DNA of 64,000 nucleotides, taken from assembly GCF_014898055.3 (NCBI RefSeq), contig NW_023605083.1:63094228-63158227 (forward strand), written 5' to 3'. Source of the stretch: Talpa occidentalis (taxonomy: Eukaryota; Chordata; Mammalia; Eulipotyphla; Talpidae). The notes under the pieces were generated by a model. That model made no database searches. It saw only the letters and a list, made by a program, of their open reading frames with translations, and was not told the DNA's origin. The position numbers and the translations under genes are program-made. Every line of letters starts with the position of its first letter. Position 1 is the stretch's first letter. Positions 45,801-58,369 of this stretch are shown here, piece by piece.

Positions 45801-46470
45801 ACTGGCAGAATCAATTGAGAAATAGATGCAGAACAATACTGTTGATGAAAATGTTAGGTAATTACCAGAAGAGCTGTGTTGGAGCATGTGGTTTTGATGT
45901 GTGTCCAGACTGGACTTCCTAATACTTCACCTTAAAATTAAACTTTCTACCCTCTGGTTGGCAAAGTTGGACAACTACAGGTCACCCTAGAGGGCACAAG
46001 CTTCTTAGAACATGGTAGAGAACAGACTAGAGTTAACCTTCTCTGTACAGAGCCTAGAAGATGCCAAGTCATGCTAATTTCATTCCTTCTCTCAAATATA
46101 TTAATCATTTAAGTTGCTCCTCTACTGTTAAGTGAAAGGTGAAGAGAAGAACAGGGATTTTTTTTTTCAAGCTGAATTTCTGCACAGAAACATGAAACCA
46201 CGGAAATGGGGGAACCTCCCATTAATTTCAGAGAGAAATTTCAAGGGCAGCAACTATGTCTAGTCTAAGTGCTCTAATTTCATTAGCAGGCTTTCATTTT
46301 TAATTTTATATTTGATTTGTTTGCTTCATCAAATTTCCATTGGAATAGATGGGGTAAAATAGTCAAAAGTGCATGAAATTTCCTCACAAATTTATTTACA
46401 TTCTGTTTTCTGTATTTATTTTCCAGTTATTGCATGGAAAATTACTTCTAAGGTACACAACCAGGAGAAC

Positions 46471-46643
46471 TGTACTTTGTAACCTCACAAGATTAAGAAG
46501 GAATTGTCATCGTCATGTATCTAGGATCTATTCAACCTAATAGCATGCTCAGCTAAGTGTACTTTGTAACCTCACAAGATTAAGAAGGAATTGTCATCGT
46601 CATGTATCCAGAATCTAATCAACCTAATAGCATGCTCAGCTAA
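46471..46643 (+). repeat. 87-bp tandem duplication
   Basis: Unit 1 (46471-46557) and unit 2 (46558-46643) begin TGTACTTTGTAACCTCACAA and end AGCATGCTCAGCTAA. They differ at only a few positions (for example CTAGGATCTATTC against CCAGAATCTAATC). Confidence 0.95.
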
Positions 46644-46904
46644 TACTTGTAAACAAAGGGAAGGCGGGCGAAAGTCAATGAAGACACTCGCTTAGCATTT
46701 GCTACAGTAGGTTTTTTCTCTGCTACTGATACAACTAGTAGTTAACCTTCTGGAAATCTAATGTGCAGCCTAGTGATTATAATATTTCAAAATTCCATAT
46801 ATTATGTATTTCAAAATTCCAAGAGACTAGTTCTTAAATTTTCTCACCGCAAAAAAAGAAATGATAATTATGTGATGTTAGAAATGTGGGCTAACACTAA
46901 GATA

Positions 46905-46990
46905 GGAATAATGTTGCAATATATGAACATATCAAATCAACATGTGTGCATACACAATGTCATATGTCAATTATATCTAAAATATGGGAA
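46905..46990 (+). mobile_element. L1MA-like 3' end remnant
   Basis: AACATATCAAATCAACATGT and TCATATGTCAATTATATCTA are typical of an old L1 3' UTR. Confidence 0.65.
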
Positions 46991-47092
46991 TATCAAGACA
47001 CATAGCCATATACAAAGATATAACTTATCTTCACCTAGTGATGGACATTTAGATTATTGCAATTTCTGGCTATGCCAAATAAAATGATGATG

Positions 47093-47352
47093 GGGCCTCC
47101 CTGGTGGTGCAGGAGTTAAAGTCTCAGTGCTATCAAGCTATAACCAGTTACTTGAGCTTGATTTCCCACCAAGGAGCTGACCCACATGGCACAGCAGATC
47201 TTTCCTGTCTCGCCTGCTGCTCACCTCAGTAGTGTATTTCAGTAGATCCACCTATTCTGATCCCCACTCTGTCTCTGGTGAATCCTCTCACCCCCTGCAC
47301 CTCTGGCTTACACCCCAGTTTTGTTTGCATAAATAAATATAAAAAAATAAAT
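47093..47352 (+). mobile_element. tRNA-derived SINE, diverged
   Basis: Second head type with several substitutions (GGAGTTAAAGTCTCAGTGC). The duplication is not clear. Confidence 0.82.
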
Positions 47353-47449
47353 AAAATAGTTATGAATGTTTGTATACAAGTCTTTGTGTGGATGAATGTG
47401 TTTCCATTTCTCTTACCTAGGACTGGGTCTTGTAGTCAGTATATGAAAT

Positions 47450-47820
47450 TTTTTGAGATATAATTGACATAACATTATATCAGTTTCAGGTGTATAGCAT
47501 AATACTTTATTTGTGTATATTGTGAACAGATCATTTCACACAGTTATACATTTTTTTCTTGTGATTTTCTCCCCCCGCCTCCCTGGCCTACCTCCTTGGA
47601 AACCATTGTATTTTTCACAGCATCTAACAGTTACTTTTGTTGTGATTTTTTTTTTTGTTTACCTTTGCCATTTCTGTTCCATGTATGAGAGAAACCATTG
47701 AAAATTAACTTTTACACTCTGAATCATTTCATGTAGCATAATCACCTCAAATTCTATCTATTGAATATGTGTTTGCAAAAGGAAAGATTTCATCTTTTTG
47801 ATAGCTGAATAGTATTCCAA
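47450..47820 (-). mobile_element. Old L1 3' end, minus strand
   Basis: Reverse L1MA-like 3' UTR beginning TTTGAGATATAATTGACATAAC and ending in the TAGTATTCCA coding remnant. Confidence 0.75.
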
Positions 47821-48498
47821 AAGCAGACAAGAACATCACAAGAAAACATAAGATGAACATATGTGAAAAACAAATCTTAATAAAATATTATCAATTAAAT
47901 TCAACAATACGTTAAAGGGTCATATCATGACCAAAAGGGAAGGAGGGTCAGAGGAACTTCTGCACTGATAAACATCTGGTGATGGGGGAAATAGTACGGT
48001 GGGAGAAGGCAAGGGAAGCCTAGCTCCCTTACATATTACCCTTTGCATCTCTTTCATCTGACTATTCCTATGTTATATCCTTTTGTAATAAATAATATAA
48101 ATAAAATATTTCTCTAGCAAATTAATTAAACCTGAGAAGGGAGTTGTTGTAATCTCAAATCTACAAATTAGTTTGCACAGTCAATAATCTGTATCTGTGA
48201 GGGCATCTCCAAGTAGGAATAGAGTGGAATAGTCTTGTAGGACTGAGCCCCTAACATGTGGGATCTAATGTTCTCTTTGAAGGGTGGGCAAATTATTTGG
48301 TGTGTGTAAATTGCACACTGGAATTGTGTATAGAATCGCTCACCCTTTAAGTAGTTTCTAATAATTGAAAATCCTGGTTGGGAAAAGCTAAGGAAATAAT
48401 GCCTCTACTAGCTTCCAGTGGCCTGGTACTGATTTCTTATAATCATGGAGACTTCCATTCAATCCAGAATTGAGAGAATTTAAGGAACATTGTTATAT
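47821..48498. other. Intergenic sequence, no recognised element
   Basis: Includes an A/T-rich stretch at 47820-48120 that resembles an old L1 tail. Nothing firmer. Confidence 0.35.
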
Positions 48499-48514
48499 AA
48501 TCCCTAGTATCTTT

Positions 48515-49104
48515 TAAACTCAGGCCATTTGCAGCAACACGGATAGAGCTGGAAGGGATTATGCTCAGTGAAATAAGTCAGAAGGAAAAAGAAAAACATC
48601 AGATGGTTTCACTAATAGGAGGAACATAGGGAAACCATCCAGGGGATCAGGAAAAAAACAAAAAAGACAAAAGTAGCAGCAAACTATAAACTGGAGATAT
48701 TCATCAGGGGAGGAGGAGGGGAAGGGATCAAAACAGGAGGGAAGAGCACAAGAGTCTACAGTAGGGCCTCCCTGGTGTCACAAGGGGTTATGACGCAACC
48801 TGTGAGGCTATCCATAGCCACTGCTCCCCTCAGAAGTGTATTTTGGTCAACTTGCCTGTTCTTCTCCCCACTCTGTCTCTGGTGAGTCCTGTCACCCCCC
48901 CATACCTCTGGCCTGTACCCCAGTTCTTGTATGCATAAATAAATAAATCTTGAAAAAAAAAAAGAAAAAAAAGAGTCTACAGCGATGGTTCATGAATGTC
49001 TTGGTGGTAATTTTATGGGAACAACACCTGAGAGGAGAAATCAAACATTGCACAAAAAATAAACAATGATATATGAATATATAAATATTAAATTAATTTT
49101 TAAA
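48515..49104 (+). mobile_element. 5'-truncated L1 3' end, host of a SINE
   Basis: From TAAACTCAGGCCATTTGCAG through the GA-rich 3' UTR to an A/T-rich end. Perfect 16-bp duplication AATCCCTAGTATCTTT (48499-48514, 49105-49120). Interrupted at 48762. Confidence 0.9.
48762..48970 (+). mobile_element. tRNA-derived SINE, internally deleted
   Basis: Box B and about 60 bp around it are missing: the head runs from GGTTATGACGCAACC to CATAGCCACTGCTCCCCTCAG. Duplication AAGAGTCTACAG (48750-48761, 48971-48982). Confidence 0.9.
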
Positions 49105-49194
49105 AATCCCTAGTATCTTTGATATGTACTGAGGTATACCTCTTGCCTAAAAATAATTTTGATCTGGCTATTTTTCTTTTTGAATGTAGAAAGT

Positions 49195-49325
49195 GTATTT
49201 ATTTTATTTTATATATGTTTTACATCATTTTTCATTTTTGTACAGTGTATGCATTTTCATCTTGGTTATATTCCCCATACAATTCCCACTCCCCTTATTT
49301 TGACCCTAATCCCTCCTCCCTGTAC
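49195..49325 (-). mobile_element. Very short L1 3' end, minus strand
   Basis: Reverse of the L1 tail found at 33894 and 52375: CATTTTTCATTTTTGTACAGTG, then GGTTATATTCCCCATACAAT. Confidence 0.82.
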
Positions 49326-49329
49326 TTTA

Positions 49330-50870
49330 GGATAAAATACGAGTACTAAAAGATTTAACTAGCTGCCATGTGGGGACTGTCAGTAAAAAGGCTGATGCCA
49401 GGCAGGCAGGTCCTGTTCAATAAAGATTGTTGAAGCAGTCTCTGTACCCACTTTTTTTTGTTGCTGAACTGTGTTGTCTGATTGGGTTTTGATCAAGTAT
49501 TACTTCATTCCAGCAGACATATCTACCTTATAGAATAGGACTATGTTCATCTCTTATCAATTTACACTAACTAATCAATCAAATATGAAGGCAGAAGGCA
49601 TGATCAGAAAAGAAAAGTAGGCAGTTCTAAAAAGCCCTCTACATCCAAACCCAAATCTGACTTTGGACTTGATATGACAGCCTAAGGAAAGAGAGTATTT
49701 TGGATTACAGGACAGGACATGATAAGACAGGACCTGATCTTAAAAGTTCTACTAAAACTATTTGACTTCTGTTAATTGAACTATTTCTGAATTATTTGTC
49801 AGAACCTTCTTAGAGTGGTGCCAGCAACATTTTATATTGACATGTGTAAGGAGGGTTAAGCATAAGTAAAACTCTTGACTTGCTGAAATATAATCCTTGA
49901 TAGTTAAAAAAAAAAAAAAACTACATGGACCTGAACCAGAATTTTAGAGTTTAGACTATAAATGAAGTAGCCATAAAATTTATTGTCTGAACCCGAGACT
50001 TCTGAGACTGAAAGAAGAAAATTAATAATCATGGCAGGACAACAGAAAAAATAAATGCTGTCCCAGGCAAACTAGGGAGTATAGTCAACCTAAGTATAAT
50101 TCACACTTTGTGTAAGTGTATTCTGGGTTTTGCAAGTGGAAGAAGGAGGAGTTCTGGAGAGCTTTTCTTTCTGCATCTGCTCTCTCAATTTCCTTCTTTA
50201 TTTCCGTAGTGTTTCTTAATATCTGCTCCAATCTCCCCAGCCATGTTTTCTCATTCTTATCTACTAGAATGTGAGCTGAATTCAACACGAAAATAAATCC
50301 ACTTTTTCACATTTTTGAATTTTAGCTGCTATCTATATTTAGTATCAAAATAAATCTAGTTGGCGTGGGGAACTCCAGAGAGGTTACCAGTATGACCACT
50401 GGAAGGACCACATTTATCTAAAGTAAGGCTGTATTTCCCATTTTTCTTTAGAGATGGAAATTTATGCCTCCTTTCTGATATGTAAAAAGTCAACAGTGTT
50501 AGCATTGATCACCACCACAGTGTTAGGTAACACCTCTATCAGGTCACATAATGATTATTTCTTTTTTGTGTGTGGTAAGAGTACTCTTGATTCTATACTA
50601 TGTGACACTCATATGACTTTTCATATAACCAAAGAGAACAACGCTTCATTATTCATCGATTTGTGTATCCGTGTTGAAGGCTTCAGATGCACACACCATG
50701 TATATCACAAGATATAATCGTGTCTTTATAAGGTTAAGAAAGAGGTAAACCTGTGACAATCAGTTCAGTGCCCTCTGGGGACTTCAAAAAAATGTCAGCA
50801 ACTTCACATCAGATAGAAAAATCAGACAGAGGGCAAATGATGGAAGGAAGATAGACTCTCCAACAACTTT
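49330..50870. other. Intergenic sequence, no recognised element
   Basis: About 1.5 kb. A 67-codon minus-strand open frame (50085-50288) has a charged, helix-like composition (GRLEQILRNTTEIKKEIERA), but I cannot name it. No splice signals in suitable phase. Confidence 0.35.
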
Positions 50871-50885
50871 TGAAAAGTGACTTTT

Positions 50886-51209
50886 TTTTTAAAATTTTTT
50901 TTTTAATAGAGGCATGTTTTTATTTATTTATTTATTTTGGTTTGTTTGTTTGTTTTGTTTATACAAGTACTGGGTACAGTCAGAAGCGCGGGAGGGTGGG
51001 AGAATTCACCAGAGCCAGAGCGTGGAGCAGAACAGGCAGAAGGACTGAAGTACACTGCTGAGGGGAGCAGCGGGCGGCAGGAGAGGTCTGCGCGCCATGT
51101 GGGACCCTCCTCCGGTGGCCGGGGAGCAGCCGGGGATCAAACCGGCGCCGCAGAGGCCGCGGGCAGCTTCGCAACCCAGCGCTCAACCGCTGCGCCACAG
51201 GGGAGGCCC
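50886..51209 (-). mobile_element. tRNA-derived SINE
   Basis: Minus-strand, well-preserved, with the ATAGAGGCATG tail block. Duplication TGAAAAGTGACTTTT (50871-50885, 51210-51224). Confidence 0.94.
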
Positions 51210-51224
51210 TGAAAAGTGACTTTT

Positions 51225-51869
51225 AAGTGAGAAACGGATTTCCTCTATAAATAGGAAAAATACTGCTCCATTTCCTGGTATGAATGAGATCTGGGAATGT
51301 TGTCATCTTTAAGCAGTGTATCCATATTTGTCCCAGGCACATGGAAATCTTTTTTTTTTTTTTTTTTTTTTTTTTGAGAAACACTGTCGTGCATAATAAT
51401 TCAAAGAATAGCAACACTTATATGGAATTTACTGTGAGTCAGGGACTGTTCTAAATACTGTTCACGAATTATCTCAGGAAAAACCTGGGGTTGGCATTGT
51501 TTAGACTGACTCTGTGTCCTCATTCTGTTACTATGTAGATGTGCTGTGTTGTTGAACTCTAATATTAAAGTTTCTTCATATGTAAACTACTCCTTGGGTT
51601 GTTGATGCTATTAAAGATGTACCTCAGCAAGAAAAAATATAAACAGAGAAAAGACAGGGGATATGAAACATGAATAAAATGTGAGCAAACTTAACTATTT
51701 CCTATAAAAGCTAAAACAAACTTAATTTCTATGTATTTTAATAGCTTTAAAATTCTAGCTCTCATGGTGAAAAGATGGAGCTTGTATTCAATGGCTCTAA
51801 CATCCTAAGATCTATGTTTGCATTAGAGTATAACAGAAATACTGAATTATTGTAAACTTTGTTAGAAAA
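51225..51869. other. Intergenic sequence with a poly(T) tract
   Basis: Contains T26 at about 51350-51375 and otherwise unassigned sequence. A MIR-like fragment may lie at 51400-51520. Confidence 0.4.
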
Positions 51870-51879
51870 ATTTATAATT

Positions 51880-52150
51880 AGGGCCTCCCTGGTGGCACAA
51901 GGGGTTAAACACCGCACTGTGAAGCAATATGCAGCCTCTGCAGCACAAGTTCGATCCCCGGCCAGCCAGACCACATGGCGAAGCAGACCTCTCCTGTCTT
52001 GCCCGCTGCTCCCCTCAGCAGTGTATTTCAGTCAGTCTGCCTGTTCTGTTCCCCACTCTGTCTCTGGTGAATCCTCTCAACTCCGCATCTCTGGCCTGTA
52101 TCCCAGATCTTGTATGCATAAATAAATAAATCTTTTTTAAAAAAAGAAAG
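51880..52150 (+). mobile_element. tRNA-derived SINE, second head type
   Basis: Head GGGCCTCCCTGGTGGCACAAGGGGTTAAAC, with duplication ATTTATAATT (51870-51879, 52151-52160). Confidence 0.9.
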
Positions 52151-52369
52151 ATTTATAATTCTATGTACAAACCTTAAAGTTTAAGAATAAAAATGCCATT
52201 TTTAATAATTGATATTTTATTAAAAAATGAATAGATTTTAATAGAGGGGAAAAAAGAAAAATGAATACCAGAAATGTTACAAAGGCATGAAAGTAGAGAA
52301 GAAAAAAGAACAATGATAGTAAACAGAAAAAATAAAGATGGTATAATTAAGTTAAGATGTCATTAATCA

Positions 52370-52725
52370 CTCAGCAATCAAAAAAAGATAAACTCATGCA
52401 ATTTGCAGCAACATGGATGGAGCTGGAAGGGATCATGCTCAGCAAAATAAGCCAGAAATAAAAAGAAAAATGCTGAATGGTCTCACTCATAGTAGGAATC
52501 TAGAAAACCTAAATAAGGGACCAGGAAAAAGAATAATTATAATAAAGTAAAAACCAAAATCAACAAGCAACTGTAAACCAGAGACACAAGGGGGGTTGGG
52601 AGGAGGGAGTAGGATGAAGACAAGAGGGGTGGGAATTGTATGGGGAATATAACCAAGATGAAAATGCATACATTGCACAAAAGTGAAAAATGATGTAAAA
52701 AAATATATAAAATAAAATATTAAAA
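52370..52725 (+). mobile_element. 5'-truncated L1 3' end
   Basis: From CAGCAATCAAAAAAAGATAA through TGGAGCTGGAAGGGATCATG and a G-rich 3' UTR to an A-rich end. Confidence 0.87.
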
Positions 52726-52739
52726 AACAGAAATGAATT

Positions 52740-52960
52740 AAACTTCCTTAAATAAAACCAAAAATTATCAAATTGGGTTTTTAAAAAAATTAGCTCTAAT
52801 GTGTCTGAACATCTAAAACAAAACTACCCCAAAAGGATGGAAATAAACAGGACAGCAAATACTAACCCTGCAGAGATTGGAGTAGCAATATTAATATAAG
52901 ACAAACAGGACCAAAGGCAAATAAGAAGCGAACTAAAATGTAACACAATTTTAATTAGTT
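52740..52960 (+). mobile_element. Possible old L1 ORF2 remnant
   Basis: GGATGGAAATAAACAGGACA and GAGTAGCAATATTAATATAAGACAA resemble an L1 ORF2 interior. Short and diverged. Confidence 0.5.
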
Positions 52961-53032
52961 GATAGTGTAAGAAAATAGATGTTATTTGATCTTGTTAATC
53001 AGGAGCAATTTGTTTATACATGAATTTGGTTT

Positions 53033-53299
53033 TTTTTAAAAGATTTATTTATTTATGCATATAAGAACTGGGGTACAGACCAGAGGTGTGGGGTATGTGT
53101 GAGAGGATTCACCAGAGACAGAGTGGGGAACAGAACAATCAGATTCACTGAAATACACTGCTGAGGGGAGCAGCAGACGATTCAGGAGAGGTCTGCTGTG
53201 CCATGTAGGTATCTGCCTGGTCAGGGATCGAACTCATGCTTCAGTGGATGCAGATAACTTCGGCATAGGTTGAGTCTTAACCCCTTGCACCACCAGGGA
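53033..53299 (-). mobile_element. tRNA-derived SINE with truncated head
   Basis: Minus-strand, second head type. The last bases of the head (AGGCCC) are missing after CCACCAGGGA. Confidence 0.85.
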
Positions 53300-54010
53300 T
53301 AATTCACCCCCTTTACCCGATGTACCCATTCCCCTTTCCTTAAGCATGTTGTTTAAAGTTAAGCATAATCAATAAAAGAGCTAAAAATAATAATATAAGA
53401 TCATTCAAAAGAATGGCGAACCAAATCCCCAACTTCCATGAGTGGAAATCAATAGATAATGCCTAAAATTGGTAAAGAAATCGAGGTATAAGCACATATA
53501 TAGAAGGAGGTAACAATAAAATTCTAAACTCTTAGAGGACACTGACTCCTGAAGGGAGAACTAGGGGTAGAACGGGGGCAGAGCGGGAGACTATTGTTTT
53601 TGATCATAAGCAGATTTTATGTAAACTTATTCTTAAATTACTTAAATAAAAGTAAAAATTAAATATACAAAAATAACTCTTACTCCAGGTCTAAGTCACT
53701 CTGTTTCCCCATCAGGAGGAGTCTGTGCCACCTGGACTAGTTGTTGGGCATATAAACCAGATATAGTGGGAGTATGACTTGGGATTTCTGAGACATTTTT
53801 GATAAGCTTTGACATGGGCATTTTGGTTCTACCATTGTCAATAACAACCATAAATTCTCACATCAACCAACAATGAGTCCGTCCTTTCTTAGTAACATAT
53901 CTGAATTACTGCATCCCTGCCAGTGAACAGCAACAAACAATCATTAGGATTTTTTCCTGAATATACAGAAGCTGAGCCAGAAAGCATGTCAGTAACATTG
54001 CAAAGATTTT
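53300..54010. other. Intergenic sequence, no recognised element
   Basis: Possibly another diverged L1 3' UTR at 53400-53680 (AAGGGAGAACTAGGGGTAGAACG). The rest is unassigned. Confidence 0.35.
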
Positions 54011-54266
54011 TTTATTATTATTTTTAAGATTTATTTATTTATGCATACAAGAGCTGGGGTGTAGGCTGGAGGTGCAGGAGTAGGGGGTGAGAGAATTCAC
54101 TAAAGACAGAGTGGGGAGCAAAACAGGCAGATCTACTGAAATACACTGCTGAGGGGAGCAGTGGGCAAAACAGGAGAGGTCTGTTGTGCCATGTGGGTAG
54201 CTTCCTGGCCAGGGATTGCACTTGTGCTCCAGTGGCTGCTGGTAGCTTGACAGTACTGAAACTTAA
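54011..54266 (-). mobile_element. tRNA-derived SINE, head deleted
   Basis: Minus-strand body and A-rich tail are clear. The sequence departs from the family just before box A (after ACTGAAACTTAA). Confidence 0.82.
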
Positions 54267-56214
54267 AATTTCCTAAAAAAGAGTAAGTCCCTTTGAGCAG
54301 AATTGGGAGGCTAGATAACAAAGTTAGGAGGGAGATTTAACTTTTCTCTGTTTACACTTGGTACCTTTTATATTTGGGTATATAGATATTCCTTTCTATT
54401 CAAAGAATCTAAGGAAATCTGCCTGCTTTGATCTCTAAATCTTAAATTGGCAATAATGCTAACTTTCAGGCCCTCCATCATTTTTCAAAGAAGAGCAGGC
54501 CTTTCAGAACCTCAGCCCAAAGAACCTGTTGACAGTTTTACCGAGAAGGCACCCAATAAGTATTTGCTGATGCTGGTGTTGTCATTGTTGATGATAATTA
54601 AGATAGTGCCAATGATGATATGAGCAAGAGTTCATTTCATCACCCCACAAGCCAAAGCACTGGAGCTTTGGGAAGAGTCAACACCCTGATTTCCCCAGAA
54701 TGGCATGTCCGTCATGCCACTGCCTATTTCTCTCCCGGATGGGCACTACCCTTAATGTGACTTCTATTTGCTATAAAGAATCTCTCCTCTGTACACTCCT
54801 GGTATGTCATTCTGACCCCAAAATGAATTTCCAATTACCAAATCTGCTAGTCCCAACTCTAGGAATTCTCTTGGTTCAGTAGTTGATGTTGTGGTTGAGC
54901 GTGACCCTTGCCTTTGGGAGGAATCTACCTTTCTGGAAGTCCAAAGTGCTCCCAAGTCAAGCGAAGCACCATGTGCAGAAAGCATACTATTAAGTGATGT
55001 ATCCTTATCTCTCAGGTACCAGACACATCCACTAAAGCTTTGTCTGGCGACTGCAAACATGTAGTCTTGGGGAAGCTGGGAAGACATAGGGGGATCACTG
55101 CCACCTGACATACCCTTTAACCCAATTAATCATGCATCAGCTATCAGAATGCAGCCTGGCCCAAGGCTGATCCTGGAATTCGATATTCTTCATCACATAG
55201 ATATGAGCTTTGTCACAGAGGATTCTCCATCCCTCCTCCTTCCTCTCCCCCTCTCTTTCTTCTTTCTTCCCTTTATCCTTCCTTTACTCACCAAGCATTC
55301 TTTGAGGTATGTGATCCAGACACAATTCCAATTAGAAGGTGCTTAAAAAAATGTCAGCTTTAAATTTAGGAAAAAAAATAAATAAATAAATTTAGGAAAG
55401 TCTGAAAGCCCTAACATCAGGAACTGATATGGGTTTGTTTTTGTTTTCCAGACTGTAACTCAGGACAGGAGTAACAAACCTCTATTAAAACAGGGCAATT
55501 TCCATCAGAGTTGCATCTGCTTGAATACCTTCCTCTCTTATATACCCACACCTAATTTGCTTGGTAAGGTTCTGTGGCCACTTGTAAGTATGATGGATGG
55601 AAAGATATCCCTGACTTATCTGCGCTCTTTGAAGGAGGAGAAGAAAGAGCCGTGCATAGTATGGTTGAGCAAGTTGGAATACCAGGGAGGTGAGTCAGGG
55701 CAGAAATCCATGCTCACCTCTCTAAGCCGTGAGGCTAGGGGTCTCCCTAGATAGGCACCTTTTTCTCATTACCATAAAAATATTGTCTTTTTTTGGAAGC
55801 AGACCCATGTTCTTTGATCATAATCCTCTGATGGAAAGGTGAGGGGTTTTACAAACCAGAGTGGGAATATAGGATGTATGGGAAGGCAAATGCAAATGTG
55901 TGGCAAAAGCCAGATGCAGTCAACATCACCTTAAGTGCCCTCCTTTGAAACAGCCTAGGGTTAGGGTTTTTCTGAAGATCCTCATACATTCATAACTTGG
56001 GATTCAGATTTCTTAATGGGTCTTCTGGTTTCTACCCATTCTTCGAGTTAATCCTATCATTTATCTACCTCTTCCTCCTCATTGACATTTTCATATGGGA
56101 AATTTCTAGAGAATCCCAGGAAAGATGCAACTGGATTTGAACACTAAGCATTTAAGGCGATGAGGCATAGAACTGCTGACTTCCCAGGGCCAACCTTGTC
56201 ACTGAACAAATCTG

Positions 56215-56335
56215 CCTGGAAAAAAAGGTCAGGTTCCAGTCCTGGCTTTGATCCTAACTGCCTGCTATTGAATAACTCCTTACTGCTCTCCTGGGCTTCA
56301 GTCATTCGGTGTGTGCAATAAGAGAATTGGGTCTT
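56215..56335 (+). mobile_element. MIR element
   Basis: TTCCAGTCCTGGCTTTGATC, then GGGCTTCAGTCATTCGGTG, matching the MIR tRNA-like and core regions. Confidence 0.68.
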
Positions 56336-56649
56336 TCTTATTCTGTCAGACTGTGTTTATACCCAGTTTGGCTTTCAGAGGTTGAAAGCATAAAAGTGAC
56401 TTGGCAGCCAGCCCTGGTGGGTAGCTCAGGGCATGCTATCTAGAATGAGAAGGATGATGTGATTGGAAGGCACAGAGTCCTGCTTCTCTCCCTATTCAGC
56501 TCATGCCAAGTGAATCAAGGATATAATTGCCTCTGGCATTCCAAGCATTACTGTGCTTACTTCATCTTCAGCTTCTTCTTTTGTTTGTTAAGCCCTTGTG
56601 GAAGTTGCCATCCCTCCCACCTGTACGTGAGTGTGCAGGATGCTACAGT

Positions 56650-56800
56650 AAAAAACCAGAAGCTTTGAAGTCCTGGTTCCACCCCTCATTAGTTATGACT
56701 GATTCCTGGTTTCCTAATATGTAAAGTGGGGATAATAAAGCTTATGTCACAGAGTTGCTGTGAGGATTTAAAGTAGCCCAGGACCTGGATGCTATATGGT
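56650..56800 (+). mobile_element. MIR element
   Basis: GAAGTCCTGGTTCCACCCC, then TGTAAAGTGGGGATAATAAA and GTTGCTGTGAGGATTTAAAG, a good MIR match. Confidence 0.8.
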
Positions 56801-57371
56801 AACTTCCTTTCCTCTGCTTCCTCTCCACCCACCTCCAGCCCCCAACTAGTGTGCACATGTCAGTAAAGACTATTACAGTTTTGACCCTGGAAGGAAGCGT
56901 GGACTGACTGGCTAATGACAAAAGTTCAGGTCTGTGCTTGGCTATTTGTTGTTTGAAATCTCACCCCTGCCATATTTTCACTCTGAGTTTCATCTGAAGA
57001 GATGCATCATTAGAATGACAAAAATGTATGTTTTTCTCTCTGAAGTGGTGGGTGGCCTCAGTTATGCTGGACTGGATAATCTTACATGTGTATCTGGAAG
57101 AGGTTAGCATCCAGTAGGCGCACTCAAATGGCAAAGGGAAGTCCCTTAAGTTTCAACTTCGCTGCTCTCTGATAAGTCGACCGCATCCTGCCATCCATCT
57201 GTGATTTGAAGTCCCACTGTAATGTTTCTGATTTCCAGCCAATGCTTGAAGAATTTTACCACCTCGCTTAGGTAGGCCATTGCATCTGTGGAAAGTTCTC
57301 TTTTAGTGAAATGTATAAACTGCACCAACCACCCTCTGTTTTTTCATTTTCCTTATCGAAAAAACAGGTCC

Positions 57372-57640
57372 GGGCCTCCCTGGTGGCGCCGGCGGTTGAG
57401 TGCCACACTATGAAGCTGTCCGCAGCCTCTGCAGCGCTGGTTCAATCCCGGCCGGCCTGCAAGAATCCCATATGGAGCAGCAGACCTCTCTTGTCTCTCC
57501 CGCTGCTCCCCTCAGCAGTGTATTTCATCGGTCCGCCTGTTCTGTTCCCTGCTCTGTCTCTGGTGAATCCTCTCACCCTCCCGCGCATCTGGCCTGTACC
57601 CGGCTCTTTTATAAATAAAATAAATCTTTAAAAAAAAAAA
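57372..57640 (+). mobile_element. tRNA-derived SINE
   Basis: First head type (GGCGGTTGAGTGC). Duplication AAAACAGGTCC / AAAAAAGGTCC around 57361-57371 and 57637-57647. Confidence 0.9.
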
Positions 57641-58369
57641 AAGGTCCAATGGGACCTGATAAAGTTGTTGAGATGATTAAATGAATATATATAATAAATC
57701 CTCATAAGTGTCTATTATTATTAATGATAATGATCTCTTCTCCACAGGATAAGTTGTCACATCCTAAAACAAAAGTGAGTTAACCACTATTGAACCAGAT
57801 AGGTGAGGAGGAGCTAGTACCTAGAACTTGAGCCATCCCTTTCAGAGACAGACCCTGGTTAGGCCCTAGAAACCTTATCTTGATACAGACCATTGTAACT
57901 AGAAGGGAGTAACTTAGACAGTAGGCAGAAGATAATCAATATGAATGGCAGGATTTTTTGCCTATTGATCTCTCTTCTGATCATAGAAGTGAACTCAAAT
58001 GTCTCTCTCTGTCAAGTGCGACACCTAAGCAGAATAAATTCAGAATGGCTGTGAATGTTTTATCACCAGCCACATTTGTTTTGGTCTTTATGTAAAATAC
58101 ATTTTATTATATATTTATATAAGAGTTAAGAATTTTTAATTTTTTTATAATTGATTCGCTTTGATCATTGTTCATTTTTGAATGATAGTTGATTTCTCCC
58201 CTCACGTGTAGTCCCTGTAGTTCTCCCACCACCATAGCATCTGTGACCCATCACCATAGTCCCCTGTGCTCTTTCCTCCTGTTTTTATCTTTCTTCTAAC
58301 CTTTTGTTCAGTTTGCATATATTCCACCTATAAGGGAAACCATTCAATATTTTTCTTTTTTCTTCTGAC

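Larger units (their letters stand above)
54267..57371. other. Mostly single-copy intergenic block
   Basis: The longest stretch without young repeats. It holds MIRs near 56215-56335 and 56650-56800 and a CT-rich tract at 55235-55285. A 115-codon minus-strand open frame (54764-55111) and a 60-codon one (57146-57328) lack firm support. Conserved regulatory sequence could lie here, but it cannot be judged from one genome. Confidence 0.45.

Noticed and set aside
50085..50288. 67-codon charged, helix-like frame, considered as a far-upstream SHOC1 exon
   Set aside because: No donor in a phase that would join the candidate exon at 33320, and no known similarity.
54764..55111. 115-codon minus-strand frame
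   Set aside because: No recognisable domain, no splice context and a low-complexity Ser/Thr part. Length alone is within chance for this GC content.
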